DNA of 64,000 bases from Paenibacillus silvestris (GCF_009882985.1 NZ_WTUZ01000002.1:272-64271), one strand, 5' to 3'; shown: positions 1 through 8,573, numbered from the stretch's first letter. Made by a program: numbers and translations. The notes: a model not told the origin generated them from the sequence alone.

Positions 1-26
1 CAGCTGAGACTCCCCAGCAGCACAAC

Positions 27-153
27 TGTAAAAAGTACAGTAAAAGTAGCACTGCTACCTGCATTTTGATCGATTACCTGCATTTCCTACAGCTAAATTA
101 AGCTAAAACGTCAGAATCGACTGAATTACTTGAGATTAGCTGTACTTTTTACA
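27..153. repeat. MITE-like element, copy A
   Basis: A perfect 14-bp inverted repeat, TGTAAAAAGTACAG at 27-40 and CTGTACTTTTTACA at 140-153, bounds a 127-bp non-coding segment. The same termini and the internal words ACCTGCATTTTG (57-68) and AGAATCG recur in a second copy at 48711-48895. No coding capacity is seen. The shape (short, terminal inverted repeats, more than one copy) fits a MITE or a large palindromic intergenic repeat; mobility is inference. The rest of 1-421 shows no gene that I can support. Confidence 0.7.
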
Positions 154-421
154 TTTGAGCTAGCAAGCGGAGGATGGGGAGGATAATTACTTGCACCTTT
201 TGCAGCAAGTCTGGATGAATGAAAGATATTAGGTGATGCAAGTGTGTCTGTTAATAAGGTGAGGACCCAAAGAAACCAAACATTGTTTGTCATTTTAACA
301 AAAGTGCAGATAGAATCAAATAAATCATTTAAACTTATATTACAATAAGGCGAAGTTTGCTTTGATGCAGCCCATGTAAGTACATAGATAGATGCTGAAG
401 TTGCAACAAGAGAGAGGAGTG

Positions 422-1012
422 ATGCGTGTGGGAAATACCTATGTTCAGATTGGGATGGCGATGCTGCGTACGGGGATTTTGGGATATGGCGGTGGGCCAT
501 CGATAGTCCCGCTAGTTCGCTATGAGGCAGTGACGCGCTTTCAGTGGATGAAGGATGAAGAGTTCATGGAGGTGCTGGCGATAGCGAATACACTGCCAGG
601 GCCCATTGCAACGAAGTTAGCAGGGTATCTGGGTTACCGGCTTAAAGGAACAAGTGGAGCCGCAGTTGGGGTACTAGCACACATTGTGCCTACTTGTGTC
701 GCGATGGTTGGGTTGTATTCGTTTATTCAATTTTTTAGTACGTCACATGTGATCAAAGGGATGATCGCGGCTGTTGTACCCATCGTGGCAGTAATGCTGG
801 GTGTCATGGCGTATGAGTTTGGGGAGAAAGCCATTAAGGGATTAGGCTGGGTAGCAGGTATTACTTTTTTCGTAATCTCCTTCTTACTGCTGCAGACTTT
901 TTCTGTGCATCCGGCGATTGTCATTTTCCTCTTTCTCCTATACGGTTCCTTCCATCATAAGCTCAAGGATAAGTGGAAGAAGAAACAACTTGGGTCAGGT
1001 GAGGACGCATGA
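422..1012 (+). CDS. chrA: Chromate transporter-family protein, first half
   Basis: This 196-residue membrane protein belongs to the CHR (chromate ion transporter) family. It carries the family's repeated motif near the N terminus (GYGGGPSIVPL) and a second one (NTLPGPIATKLAGYLGY), followed by four or five hydrophobic segments. Its length is half of a full ChrA, as expected for the short-chain CHR proteins encoded as adjacent pairs that work together. The start chosen is ATG 422; GTG 428 is equally possible and better spaced from the AGAGGAG at 411-418. It overlaps the next gene by 4 bp (ATGA), so the two are co-translated. The substrate is not certain: many short CHR pairs have no proven chromate efflux. 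Confidence 0.85.
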   Translation: MRVGNTYVQIGMAMLRTGILGYGGGPSIVPLVRYEAVTRFQWMKDEEFMEVLAIANTLPGPIATKLAGYLGYRLKGTSGAAVGVLAHIVPTCVAMVGLYSFIQFFSTSHVIKGMIAAVVPIVAVMLGVMAYEFGEKAIKGLGWVAGITFFVISFLLLQTFSVHPAIVIFLFLLYGSFHHKLKDKWKKKQLGSGEDA

Positions 1013-1542
1013 TGGAATGGTGGCATTTACTTGTTAGTTTTTTTCTGGCTAATGTGTTTGGATACGGGGGAGGACCATCCTCGATACCCTTGATGTATCA
1101 GGAGATTGTAACGAACCATGCTTGGATGACTAGCAGTGAGTTCTCTAACATGCTGGCGCTGGGAAATGCACTGCCGGGACCGATCGCAACGAAAATTGCC
1201 GCTTATGTTGGATTTCAACTCGGCGGGTGGATCGGGGTATTGATCGCTGTGGCAGCAACGGTGGTTCCGTCGATTATCGCACTAATCATTTTACTGAATA
1301 TGCTGCAGAAATATAAGCAATCTCCTGTGATCAAAGGGATGACGCTGCTTGTGCAGCCCGTGATCGCAATCATGATGGTGCTGGTAACATGGAGCAGCAT
1401 GGTGGAGTCTACTAAGGCAATCGGATATCTACAGTTTATTGGCATCGCGGCAGTGGCCTTCTATCTCATTCAAAAGAGAAAGATTCATCCTGCTTTTGTG
1501 ATTGTGGCCGGCTTTGTATACGGCGGCATATTTCTTTCCTAA
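1009..1542 (+). CDS. chrA: Chromate transporter-family protein, second half
   Basis: This 177-residue partner of the preceding gene has the same repeat motifs: FGYGGGPSSIPLMYQEI near the N terminus, then NALPGPIATKIAAYVGFQLGG, then several hydrophobic helices. The two proteins are paralogous halves and probably form a heterodimer in the membrane equivalent to one full-length ChrA. Translation starts inside the stop codon of the upstream gene. A strong terminator follows 16 bp after the stop codon, so the pair forms its own transcription unit and is not obviously part of the purine cluster to the right. Confidence 0.85.
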   Translation: MMEWWHLLVSFFLANVFGYGGGPSSIPLMYQEIVTNHAWMTSSEFSNMLALGNALPGPIATKIAAYVGFQLGGWIGVLIAVAATVVPSIIALIILLNMLQKYKQSPVIKGMTLLVQPVIAIMMVLVTWSSMVESTKAIGYLQFIGIAAVAFYLIQKRKIHPAFVIVAGFVYGGIFLS

Positions 1543-1558
1543 ATAGCGATTAGCTAAG

Positions 1559-1606
1559 GAGCAGCTTCAAAACGTCTGTAGAGACGCTTTGCGGCTGCTC
1601 TTTTTT
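1559..1606 (+). terminator. Rho-independent terminator after chrA pair
   Basis: GAGCAGC at 1559-1565 pairs with GCTGCTC at 1594-1600, with an inner ACGTCT/AGACG stem, and is followed by TTTTTT at 1601-1606. Confidence 0.85.
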
Positions 1607-1614
1607 GCATTCGC

Positions 1615-1639
1615 GTTAAGTAAGTTGACTCGATTTTGG
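1615..1639 (+). promoter_or_regulatory. Motif shared with the pucC promoter
   Basis: The 25-bp stretch contains TTAAGT, one variable base, AGTTGACTC and then a T-rich GATTTTGG. Almost the same sequence occurs at 15824-15849 in front of pucC. Here it lies about 60 bp upstream of the promoter proposed for nupO. Two near-identical copies upstream of two transcription units of the same pathway suggest a binding site for a common regulator; the regulator itself is not in the window. Confidence 0.5.
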
Positions 1640-1698
1640 CGGCTAGCACAAAGTGAGATAGATTTTTCGTGAGCGGCGCTAATAAGATGTGATGTTAA

Positions 1699-1728
1699 TT
1701 GACGTGGATTTCACCTGAACAGTATAGT
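1699..1728 (+). promoter_or_regulatory. Sigma-A-like promoter of nupOPQ
   Basis: TTGACG (1699-1704) and TATAGT (1723-1728) are separated by 18 bp, about 90 bp upstream of the nupO start codon. The assignment rests on consensus likeness and position only. Confidence 0.55.
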
Positions 1729-1819
1729 GAGGAAAATGGATAGTGGTAAGAAGCAGCAGCAGATCCTTCGTGGGGAGATGCTGTTTTGAGCATATACGGT
1801 TATAAGAGGAGGCGCGCGG

Positions 1820-3358
1820 TTGAAGAAAGAGGAGCAGTATTCCGTTGAGATGATCCAGATTGTGAAGCAATTCGGCTCCGTGGTCGCGAACGATGAGGTG
1901 AATTTTCGGGCAAAGGCCGGAGAAATCCATGCGCTGCTCGGGGAAAATGGTGCCGGCAAAAGCACGATGATGTGTATGCTTTCAGGAGTGTACCGACCCA
2001 CACATGGCGAAATTCACTTGCACGGTGAGAAAGTGCGTATTCGCTCACCTAAGGATGCTATGCGGCTTGGAATCGGCATGGTGTTTCAGAACTTCAGGCT
2101 CGTGCAGACGTTAACGGCCACGGAGAATATTGTACTCGGGGAAGCTTCCTCATTCTGGAGAGGACCGCGTTGGTTAGCTCGGAAGTCGGAGGAGATTGAG
2201 GCGATTTCCAAACATTTCGGGCTGCCGTTTCCAGTAGACCGGCCGATCTGGCAGTTATCCGTTGGCGAACAGCAGCGGGTAGAGATTGTCAAGACACTGT
2301 ACCGCGGCGCTGACTTCATTATTTTGGACGAACCGACATCGGTCCTGACGCCAGGCGAAGTCGAGCAGCTGTTCGAAACGCTGAACCGCATGAAGCAGGA
2401 AGGCAAGACCGTCATTATGACCACACATAAGCTGAAAGAGGTGATGTTCGCTTCGGATCATATTTCCGTAATGCGCAAAGGAAAGATGATTGCAACAATG
2501 GCGAAATCGGAGACGAGCGAACGCGATTTGGCGCAGCTAATGGTCGGGCAAGAAAGCAATAATGACCGAACTGTTGTAAGGGAGAAGCCAGCGGGCAGTC
2601 CTATGCTGGTGGTGAGCGGTTTGAACGTTTACGCCGATCATGGGCGTAAAGTGCTGGATGGGCTTCATTTCGATGTGAAGGCAGGGGAGATTGTCGGTAT
2701 AGCCGGTGTCTCTGGCAACGGGCAAAAAGAACTCGCGGAAGTGCTAACAGGACTTCGCACATGGAAAGACGGTGACATCCGATTCGATGGCAACCCGCTG
2801 CGCAATGGCTCCGTACGGGGAGCGATCGAGCAGGGCATAGCTCATGTGCCGGAAAATCGGATGAAGAGCGGACTCGCCGGAAGTTTGGGTGCCGTCGATA
2901 ACTTGCTCTTCAAATCGTATCGCTCCCCTGAACGCTCACGCTTCGGGCTGCTTCGCACAGAGAACAATCGGAAATGGTCGCAGAAGCTTGTTGCGCTTTT
3001 TGATGTGAAGACGCCTGGAATTGATGCGCCTGTGCGTTACTTGTCGGGAGGCAATCAACAGAAGCTGCTCCTCGCTAGAGAGGTTGACCTTGAACCGAAG
3101 CTGATGGTAGCCATGCATCCAACGCAAGGGCTCGATGTCGGAGCGACTGCCGGCGTGCATGATCTGATAGAGGATTTGCGGAACAAGGGGCGCTCTGTGC
3201 TGCTCATATCCGAGGACTTGGATGAGGTGCTGCAGCTATCGGATCGGATTATGGTCATGTATGGCGGGCGCATCGTGGGCAATATTCCCCGAGAGGAAGC
3301 GAACCGCGAATATATCGGTATGCTGATGGCAGGGTCAGTGGAGGAGGACGCAGGATGA
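1820..3358 (+). CDS. nupO: Nucleoside/purine ABC transporter ATP-binding protein
   Basis: This 512-residue protein has two fused ABC ATPase domains, as in RbsA/NupO-type importers. Domain 1 has Walker A GENGAGKST, signature LSVGEQQRVEI and Walker B FIILDEPTS. Domain 2 is degenerate at Walker A (GVSGNGQKE) with signature LSGGNQQK and MHPTQGLD. It energises uptake through the two permeases that follow. The TTG start at 1820 is chosen because AGAGGAGG lies at 1805-1812 and the N terminus matches the family. It overlaps the next gene by 4 bp. Its place in a purine catabolism cluster, with a BMP lipoprotein at 19607, points to import of purines, nucleosides or a ureide; the exact substrate is inference. 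Confidence 0.9.
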   Translation: MKKEEQYSVEMIQIVKQFGSVVANDEVNFRAKAGEIHALLGENGAGKSTMMCMLSGVYRPTHGEIHLHGEKVRIRSPKDAMRLGIGMVFQNFRLVQTLTATENIVLGEASSFWRGPRWLARKSEEIEAISKHFGLPFPVDRPIWQLSVGEQQRVEIVKTLYRGADFIILDEPTSVLTPGEVEQLFETLNRMKQEGKTVIMTTHKLKEVMFASDHISVMRKGKMIATMAKSETSERDLAQLMVGQESNNDRTVVREKPAGSPMLVVSGLNVYADHGRKVLDGLHFDVKAGEIVGIAGVSGNGQKELAEVLTGLRTWKDGDIRFDGNPLRNGSVRGAIEQGIAHVPENRMKSGLAGSLGAVDNLLFKSYRSPERSRFGLLRTENNRKWSQKLVALFDVKTPGIDAPVRYLSGGNQQKLLLAREVDLEPKLMVAMHPTQGLDVGATAGVHDLIEDLRNKGRSVLLISEDLDEVLQLSDRIMVMYGGRIVGNIPREEANREYIGMLMAGSVEEDAG

Positions 3359-4476
3359 GTGAACAACAAGCGGCTGGAACCATTCGGGTGGAAACCAAAG
3401 TCGTCAAACGGGAATCGGGCTTACGCCTGCCGTATCGGTTTGAGATTGACCCAGCGGGTCGTGAAAGTCCATGGTGGATTACCGTTGTATCCATCGTTTT
3501 GGCGCTGGTGGCCTGCGGTATTTTTATCTCATTGAACGGTATGAACCCAATTACTGTGTATGCCAAAATGCTGACAGGCGCCTTTGGTTCTTCCTTTGGC
3601 CTGACGGAGACGTTGGTTAAAGCGATTCCACTGCTGCTGTGCGGCTTGGGGGTATCCATTGCGTACCGGATTTCCGTATGGAATATCGGGGCGGAAGGGC
3701 AGTTTCTGGCTGGTGCGATGGCGGCGACGGCGATAACGATCTATTTTCCACATCTGCCTATATACCTATCAATTCCTTGTATGGTGGTGGCAAGCATCGC
3801 GGCGGGGGGACTTTGGGGCTTGTTGACGGCGATTCCGAGGACTTATTTTCAAGTCAATGAACTGATTACTTCACTGATGCTGAATTATGTGGCACTGCTC
3901 GCCTTGAATTATGCAGTATTCGGTCCATGGAAAGATCCGAAGGGCTTCAACTTCCCAGGCTCGCCCATGTTCACTGCGGCGCAATCCCTACCTACTTTTG
4001 GCGCTTCGCGGCTGCATATGGGCATCATTTTTGCCATAATCGGTGTGCTGCTTTATGCGTTCATCATCCGTTATACACGTTGGGGTTATGAACTTCGACT
4101 TATTGGAGCGAACGCAGAAGCGGCGCGTAATGCTGGTATTCGGATTTCCAGGCATGTGTTGATCGTGATGGTCATTAGCGGAGGGTTGGCTGGGCTTGCT
4201 GGCATGGGGGAGGTATCGGGTGTGGCGCATCGTCTGATGTATGGTATTTCTCCGGGGTATGGGTATACGGCTATTATTGTGGCGTGGCTGGCGAAGCTGA
4301 ATCCGGTTAGTCTGGTGGTTTCGTCGGTCCTTTTTGGCGGGCTGATTGTTGGGGGATATAGTGTACAAACGATTGGCCTCCCGTCTTCGATTTCGTCGAT
4401 GATTCAAGGGGCTATCCTGTTTTTCCTGATTGCAGGCGGTATGGCGGGGAAATTGCGGATGCGTCGTAACCGTTAA
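3355..4476 (+). CDS. nupP: Nucleoside/purine ABC transporter permease 1
   Basis: This 373-residue inner membrane permease of the BPD_transp_2/NupP type has a short hydrophilic N terminus (about 40 residues) followed by some nine or ten hydrophobic helices. Recognisable features are the segment SIAYRISVWNIGAEGQFLAGAM and the loop GANAEAARNAGI, typical of permeases that pair with BMP-type binding proteins. Translation is coupled to nupO by an ATGA overlap. It would form the translocation pore as a heterodimer with the next gene product. Confidence 0.9.
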   Translation: MSEQQAAGTIRVETKVVKRESGLRLPYRFEIDPAGRESPWWITVVSIVLALVACGIFISLNGMNPITVYAKMLTGAFGSSFGLTETLVKAIPLLLCGLGVSIAYRISVWNIGAEGQFLAGAMAATAITIYFPHLPIYLSIPCMVVASIAAGGLWGLLTAIPRTYFQVNELITSLMLNYVALLALNYAVFGPWKDPKGFNFPGSPMFTAAQSLPTFGASRLHMGIIFAIIGVLLYAFIIRYTRWGYELRLIGANAEAARNAGIRISRHVLIVMVISGGLAGLAGMGEVSGVAHRLMYGISPGYGYTAIIVAWLAKLNPVSLVVSSVLFGGLIVGGYSVQTIGLPSSISSMIQGAILFFLIAGGMAGKLRMRRNR

Positions 4477-4528
4477 ATCGTCGAATAGTTTGCAACAACA
4501 GTGGACGGAAGAGAGGGGCTGAAAAGCG

Positions 4529-5458
4529 GTGGAGATCATTACGCAATTAATTGTTTCGGCCATTTCATCGGGAACCCCGCTGTTACTGGCCGTACTAGGC
4601 GGGATTCTAATCGAGAGGTCCGGTATCACCCAATTAGGAGCAGAAGGGTTGATGCTGATGGGGGCGGTAACCTCTTGTCTCCTGTACATACATACTGGGA
4701 ATTTAGCTTTGACTATTCTCTGTGTACTAGTTGTGAGTGGACTGCTGGGTCTGCTGCATGGGGTGCTTTGTGTCTCGCTGCATGCCAATCAAGTGGTTTG
4801 TGGGCTGGCGATGACGATTTTCGGTACTGGTCTTAGCGCATACCTGGGCAAGCCAGTGAGCGGGCAGCCGCTGACTGGAGCGGTGCCGAAGCTTCATTTG
4901 GCGTGGCTGGAGAATGTGCCTTTTATAGGGAAGATTTTTGCCCATATGGACTTGTTTACTTGGTTTAGTTTCGTGCTGGTGCTGGTGATGCATCTGTTCA
5001 TCCATCGGACTTCATGGGGGCTGCATCTGAGAGCTGTTGGGGATAATCCTGCAACCGCAGATGTCATGGGCATACCCGTTGTCGCGATTCGCTACGGCTG
5101 CATGATCATTGGTTCTATGCTGATTGGTCTAGGAGGAGCAGATTTGCTCCTTGTGTACACGCCGACTTGGAATGAAGGGATGACGTCCGGGCGCGGATGG
5201 ATTGCCGTGGCGCTTATTATTTTTGCCAGATGGAACCCGATTCGGGCTTTGGTGTGTGCGTACTTCTTTGGTGTTCTGGATATTCTGGGGTTCCGTGTGC
5301 AGCTGATTGGGAGCCATATTCCTTCGTATTTTCTGAAAATGATTCCCTATATCGTGACCATTCTCGTTCTTATGTTCCTCGGGTGGCGTAACCGCAATAA
5401 ACCTTCGGGCGCACCGGAAGCGCTGGGTGTTCCCTATATTAGGGAGCAAAGGTTTTAG
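4529..5458 (+). CDS. nupQ: Nucleoside/purine ABC transporter permease 2
   Basis: This 309-residue permease is the second subunit of the importer. It contains SGITQLGAEGLMLMGA and AVGDNPATADVMGI, the same two conserved loops seen in the upstream permease, and eight or nine hydrophobic segments. The GTG start at 4529 follows GAGAGGGG at 4511-4518 and gives the usual MEI-hydrophobic N terminus. A 52-bp gap separates it from nupP, so it is still in the same operon. It is followed by a short reading frame and a bidirectional terminator. Confidence 0.88.
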   Translation: MEIITQLIVSAISSGTPLLLAVLGGILIERSGITQLGAEGLMLMGAVTSCLLYIHTGNLALTILCVLVVSGLLGLLHGVLCVSLHANQVVCGLAMTIFGTGLSAYLGKPVSGQPLTGAVPKLHLAWLENVPFIGKIFAHMDLFTWFSFVLVLVMHLFIHRTSWGLHLRAVGDNPATADVMGIPVVAIRYGCMIIGSMLIGLGGADLLLVYTPTWNEGMTSGRGWIAVALIIFARWNPIRALVCAYFFGVLDILGFRVQLIGSHIPSYFLKMIPYIVTILVLMFLGWRNRNKPSGAPEALGVPYIREQRF

Positions 5459-5480
5459 GCGAAAATGTGGAGGGCAGCAG

Positions 5481-5564
5481 ATGAATGAGCCAGCATATCG
5501 AGTTGGTTTGCGGTTGCCGCGCATGCTGGCTATTGGAAGTAAACCAAAAAAAGTATCCCCGTGA
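5481..5564 (+). CDS. Possible 27-residue peptide or gene remnant
   Basis: An ATG at 5481 follows GGAGGG (5469-5474) at good spacing and opens a 27-codon frame that ends inside the terminator hairpin. The basic peptide contains RVGLRLPRMLAIGS and matches nothing that I recognise. The good ribosome binding site and the position as next cistron after nupQ suggest either a leader-like peptide or the 5' stump of a gene lost by deletion. Evidence for expression is weak. Confidence 0.25.
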   Translation: MNEPAYRVGLRLPRMLAIGSKPKKVSP

Positions 5565-5580
5565 GGGTGATACTTTTTTT
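5546..5580. terminator. Bidirectional terminator between nupQ and the zincin-like gene
   Basis: AAAAAAAGTATC (5546-5557) pairs with GATACTTTTTTT (5569-5580) around a short CCCGTGAGGGT inner hairpin. The A- and T-runs on both sides allow termination in both directions, which suits the convergent genes here. Confidence 0.85.
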
Positions 5581-5640
5581 GGCTGTTGTGAGAGCGGAGG
5601 TAGAGGGCTACAGCTATAACGGAGCATGAAAGCTATAGCG

Positions 5641-6408
5641 TTACTTTTTCTTTAGTGAACGGCGCACTATCGTTTTTTTCATATATCTAATTCTAGTCGC
5701 TATCGCTCTATTGAGCTTTCTGACCATTTGCAGATTATTTCCGGTTTTCCTGCGTGCTGCTGAAGTATTTTGCAATACAATTTTACTTTGTCTGGCTGTT
5801 ACGCACTGAGCAGAGTTAATGAATGGGTTCCTTGCAGGAAGAACGGGAAACATGAGATTCTGGGGGTTATTGTTGTGCGCACTCCCAGGGTTCGAAGGGT
5901 CATTAATCGTAAAGCTGTTTGGATTAGAATTCAGAAAACGGCCGAATAAGCAATGTCCAGCTTCATGTGGAAGCGCGTACGTATTTAGAGCCCCATCACT
6001 CATCACAATATGTCCATACAGTCCATAATCAGTGGTGCTGCGGAAAAATTTAAATCTAGGTCCTCCTATACCAACGACGGTACCAGAACTAGTCAGAAAT
6101 TCCCCGCTAACATAAACAACATATAACGCTGTTGCGTTGTTTGTCTGCCTCTTCGTCGAATCAATCAGAGCAACAAGCCTTGGATCTTCTAGACTATTCA
6201 CGGATCGGCTGTTTATGGTCGTAGTTGAGATGAAGCGACCGGCAGCAACAAAGTTCATACTACAGATTACGCCTGGGAAAAAGCCACTTCCCCATGCTTC
6301 GTTGGAACGGGCAATATCTGCAGCAAGTCTTGCTTGACGCTGCTGAGGAGTACTGCCCGACGCTACACCACTAGTGAATATGCCGATTACAGGAACTGTA
6401 AAGGCCAT
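5641..6408 (-). CDS. Putative zinc metalloprotease-like hypothetical protein
   Basis: This 255-residue protein of unknown function contains the zincin motif HEAGH (H148, E149, H152) followed by CLFG, and about 30 residues later NLMFP, which resembles the Met-turn of metzincins. The spacing HExxHxxxG differs by one residue from the usual HExxHxxG, so the third ligand is uncertain. There is no clear signal peptide. The C-terminal 45 residues are rich in Arg and Lys (about RRKTGNN to RRSLKKK). ATG 6408 is preferred over TTG 6426 because GAGAGTGGTGA lies just upstream. It is inverted between two purine operons and has no visible pathway link; it may be a later insertion. The protease call is inference from motif alone. 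Confidence 0.6.
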   Translation of the reverse strand: MAFTVPVIGIFTSGVASGSTPQQRQARLAADIARSNEAWGSGFFPGVICSMNFVAAGRFISTTTINSRSVNSLEDPRLVALIDSTKRQTNNATALYVVYVSGEFLTSSGTVVGIGGPRFKFFRSTTDYGLYGHIVMSDGALNTYALPHEAGHCLFGRFLNSNPNSFTINDPSNPGSAHNNNPQNLMFPVLPARNPFINSAQCVTARQSKIVLQNTSAARRKTGNNLQMVRKLNRAIATRIRYMKKTIVRRSLKKK

Positions 6409-6525
6409 TTCTATCACCACTCTCAATAGTATTAAAGTTACTAATATAGGGAATGAAAAATAGATTCGTTTGGCTTGGACGAATCGATTATGTCAAGATC
6501 ATCAATTATTTCGTCAAAAAAAGAA

Positions 6526-6564
6526 GCCGTTAGGGAAGAACGCCTTGTCCCTAGCGGCTTTTTT
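6526..6564. terminator. Bidirectional terminator-like hairpin
   Basis: GCCGTTAGGGA (6526-6536) pairs with TCCCTAGCGGC (6548-6558) with one G-T wobble, followed by TTTTTT; AAAAAAA precedes the left arm. It lies upstream of the minus-strand zincin-like gene and of pucL. Confidence 0.75.
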
Positions 6565-6581
6565 GCAATTTCACAAAAAAA

Positions 6582-6652
6582 GTTTCAGATGTTATGAAAC
6601 TTTACAAACTTCTTTCATATAAATTGACCCATGGGGATGACGCATTTACAAT
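6582..6652 (+). promoter_or_regulatory. pucL promoter with upstream palindrome
   Basis: A good sigma-A promoter, TTGACC (6624-6629), 17 bp, TACAAT (6647-6652), lies about 57 bp before the pucL start. Upstream is the inverted repeat GTTTCA-N7-TGAAAC (6582-6600), a candidate operator. A partial match to the B. subtilis PucR site (TGGTTAA, 6674-6680) sits further downstream but is too short to rely on. Confidence 0.6.
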
Positions 6653-6709
6653 GAAACAAATCTTGAACAAGAATGGTTAACATTTACATCGTTATCGAGG
6701 TGATGGGTA

Positions 6710-8173
6710 GTGGCACTAACGCTTCAGGAAGTGAATGAACTAACACTGGAAAGGTTCGTCGAGGCCTTCGGACCTTTGTTTGAGCACTCCCCTTGGGTGG
6801 CAGAGCGGGCGTGGAGCTCTAGGCCTTATATAGCAAAACAGGATCTGATCAGCAGTCTAGAAAGGGAAGTGTGGCGCGCAGATCGGGAAGAGCAGTTGGC
6901 TCTGCTGCGAGCTCACCCTGATCTAGGAACTCGCGTTCGCATGACGGATCATTCCGTCAATGAGCAGGCCGGAGCAGGCCTTAACCAGCTATCACCTGAA
7001 GAATATGAGCAGTTTCTTCAGCTTAACAAAGCGTATACGGACGCTTTTCAGTTCCCGTTCATCATGGCCGTCAAAGGTCAGACCAAGGAGACGATTCGTG
7101 AAGCGCTAAGCTACCGCATTCATCGCGAGGTGAAGGAGGAAATGGGCAAGGCTTTACAGGAGGTTTGCAAAATCGGGCGGTTCCGCCTAGAGGCCGTACT
7201 AGTAGACGAAGCGGAGGGGATAGCGATGAAGAACGGGTCTGAGAGAATCATGTACTACGGGAAAGGTGACGTATGGGTGTACAGGTCCTACGCAAAGCCG
7301 CTAACCAATCTTACGTTAATACCTGAGTCTAGTTTTGTGGGACGAGACAATATCCTTTTTGGGATGAATATCAAGGTGGCGGTTAGCGGAGAGAAGTTTT
7401 TCACTTCTTTTACAGAAGGGGATAACACGCTGGTCGTGGCTACGGACTCCATGAAAAACTTCATCCTGCGCAAAGCTGGAGAATATGAAGGTGCAACGGC
7501 TGAAGGATTCCTCGCATTCGCAAGCCGGAAGCTGCTAGAGACTTATCCTCAGATGACAGGTGTGAAAATGACAGCTGATCAAGTGGCTTTTGATGTTTTG
7601 CCGGTACCGGGAGCCCAAGGCTTCGAGAATGGGAATCTGGTATACCGATATTCACAAAATGAGCACCCGACAGCCAAGGTAGAGATTACGCGGACGGATG
7701 ATGGCATCGCTATTCTGGAGCATGAAGGCGGTATAGCGGATTTGAAGCTAATCAAGGTGAAGGGTAGTTCATTCGCAGGTTTTGTGCGAGATGAGTATAC
7801 AACACTGCCGGAATCTTATGACCGCCCGCTCTTTATTTTCCTGGATATCGCTTGGAGCTATGAAGAGGTGGAGGATGCGCTGGACTCGGATCTGGGACGT
7901 TATGTGGCTGCTGAGCAAATTCGGGACATCGCACATACGGTCTTTCATGAGCAGCACTCGCCATCGATTCAGAATCTCATCTACCGTATCGGACAACGCG
8001 CGTTACTTCGGTTTCCACAGTTAAAAGAGGTTCGGTTCGAATCGAATAACCGTACATGGGAAACGATCCTGGAACAGGCAACGACAGGTGAAGGAAAGGT
8101 GTTCACCGAGCCGAGACCGCCGTATGGTTTTCAAGGTTTTTCGATGACAAAACGTGATCTGGAGGGCCTATAA
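6710..8173 (+). CDS. pucL: Bifunctional OHCU decarboxylase / urate oxidase
   Basis: This 487-residue fusion has the layout of B. subtilis PucL (about 494 residues). Residues 1-165 form the 2-oxo-4-hydroxy-4-carboxy-5-ureidoimidazoline decarboxylase, with the catalytic-type motif AHPDLGTR (H69). Residues from about 176 (MYYGKGDVWVYRSY) form a cofactor-free uricase, ending FSMTKRDLEGL. The two ends of the urate-to-allantoin route are thus in one polypeptide, with the middle hydrolase supplied by the next gene. GTG 6710 is chosen because GAGGTGATGG precedes it at 6697-6706 and no in-frame ATG fits. It is the first gene of the pucLMHFG operon. Confidence 0.93.
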   Translation: MALTLQEVNELTLERFVEAFGPLFEHSPWVAERAWSSRPYIAKQDLISSLEREVWRADREEQLALLRAHPDLGTRVRMTDHSVNEQAGAGLNQLSPEEYEQFLQLNKAYTDAFQFPFIMAVKGQTKETIREALSYRIHREVKEEMGKALQEVCKIGRFRLEAVLVDEAEGIAMKNGSERIMYYGKGDVWVYRSYAKPLTNLTLIPESSFVGRDNILFGMNIKVAVSGEKFFTSFTEGDNTLVVATDSMKNFILRKAGEYEGATAEGFLAFASRKLLETYPQMTGVKMTADQVAFDVLPVPGAQGFENGNLVYRYSQNEHPTAKVEITRTDDGIAILEHEGGIADLKLIKVKGSSFAGFVRDEYTTLPESYDRPLFIFLDIAWSYEEVEDALDSDLGRYVAAEQIRDIAHTVFHEQHSPSIQNLIYRIGQRALLRFPQLKEVRFESNNRTWETILEQATTGEGKVFTEPRPPYGFQGFSMTKRDLEGL

Positions 8174-8533
8174 GTGATGAGCACCGGATTAACAACGCAC
8201 GTTCTGGATATTAGCCAAGGCAGACCCGCCAAAGCTGTACGTATAGAGCTGTACCGACTTCAGGAAGGAAGGGCAGAGCTTCTTCGAGCGGAAGTCACGA
8301 ATGCAGATGGCCGGTTACAGGGACCGATGCTAAGTGGGGAAGATTTTGCAGCTGGAACCTATGAGTTAGTTTTCCATGTCGGTGATTATTTCAGGGAGAC
8401 GGGAGTCCATCTATCCGATCCTCCTTTTCTGGATCAAGTACCAATCCGGTTCGGCGTTGCGGCAGCAGATAGCCATTATCATGTCCCTCTCTTGATTGCA
8501 CCATGGGGGTATAACACATATAGAGGAAGCTAG
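8174..8533 (+). CDS. pucM: 5-Hydroxyisourate hydrolase (transthyretin-like)
   Basis: This small cytosolic enzyme (118-119 residues) hydrolyses 5-hydroxyisourate made by the uricase domain of PucL into OHCU, the substrate of PucL's other domain. It begins with the TTHVLDISQGRPA motif of transthyretin-related proteins and ends with the diagnostic C-terminal YRGS tetrapeptide. The gene follows pucL directly; GTG 8174 abuts its stop and ATG 8177 is the likelier start, with GGAGGG at 8161-8166. Confidence 0.95.
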   Translation: MMSTGLTTHVLDISQGRPAKAVRIELYRLQEGRAELLRAEVTNADGRLQGPMLSGEDFAAGTYELVFHVGDYFRETGVHLSDPPFLDQVPIRFGVAAADSHYHVPLLIAPWGYNTYRGS

Positions 8534-8573
8534 TAGAAACGGGGCTATATCTATGTCCGAGGGAGGATTTCGC

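Noticed and set aside
126-500. 124-codon minus-strand frame at the left edge
   Set aside because: It overlaps the MITE-like element and the chrA start, and has no recognisable motif.
3988-4788. 266-codon open frame on the minus strand across nupP and nupQ
   Set aside because: Low-complexity composition and full overlap with two clear permease genes.
6674-6680. PucR box before pucL
   Set aside because: Only the TGGTTAA half of the known consensus matches, and it lies between promoter and start codon; too short to support.
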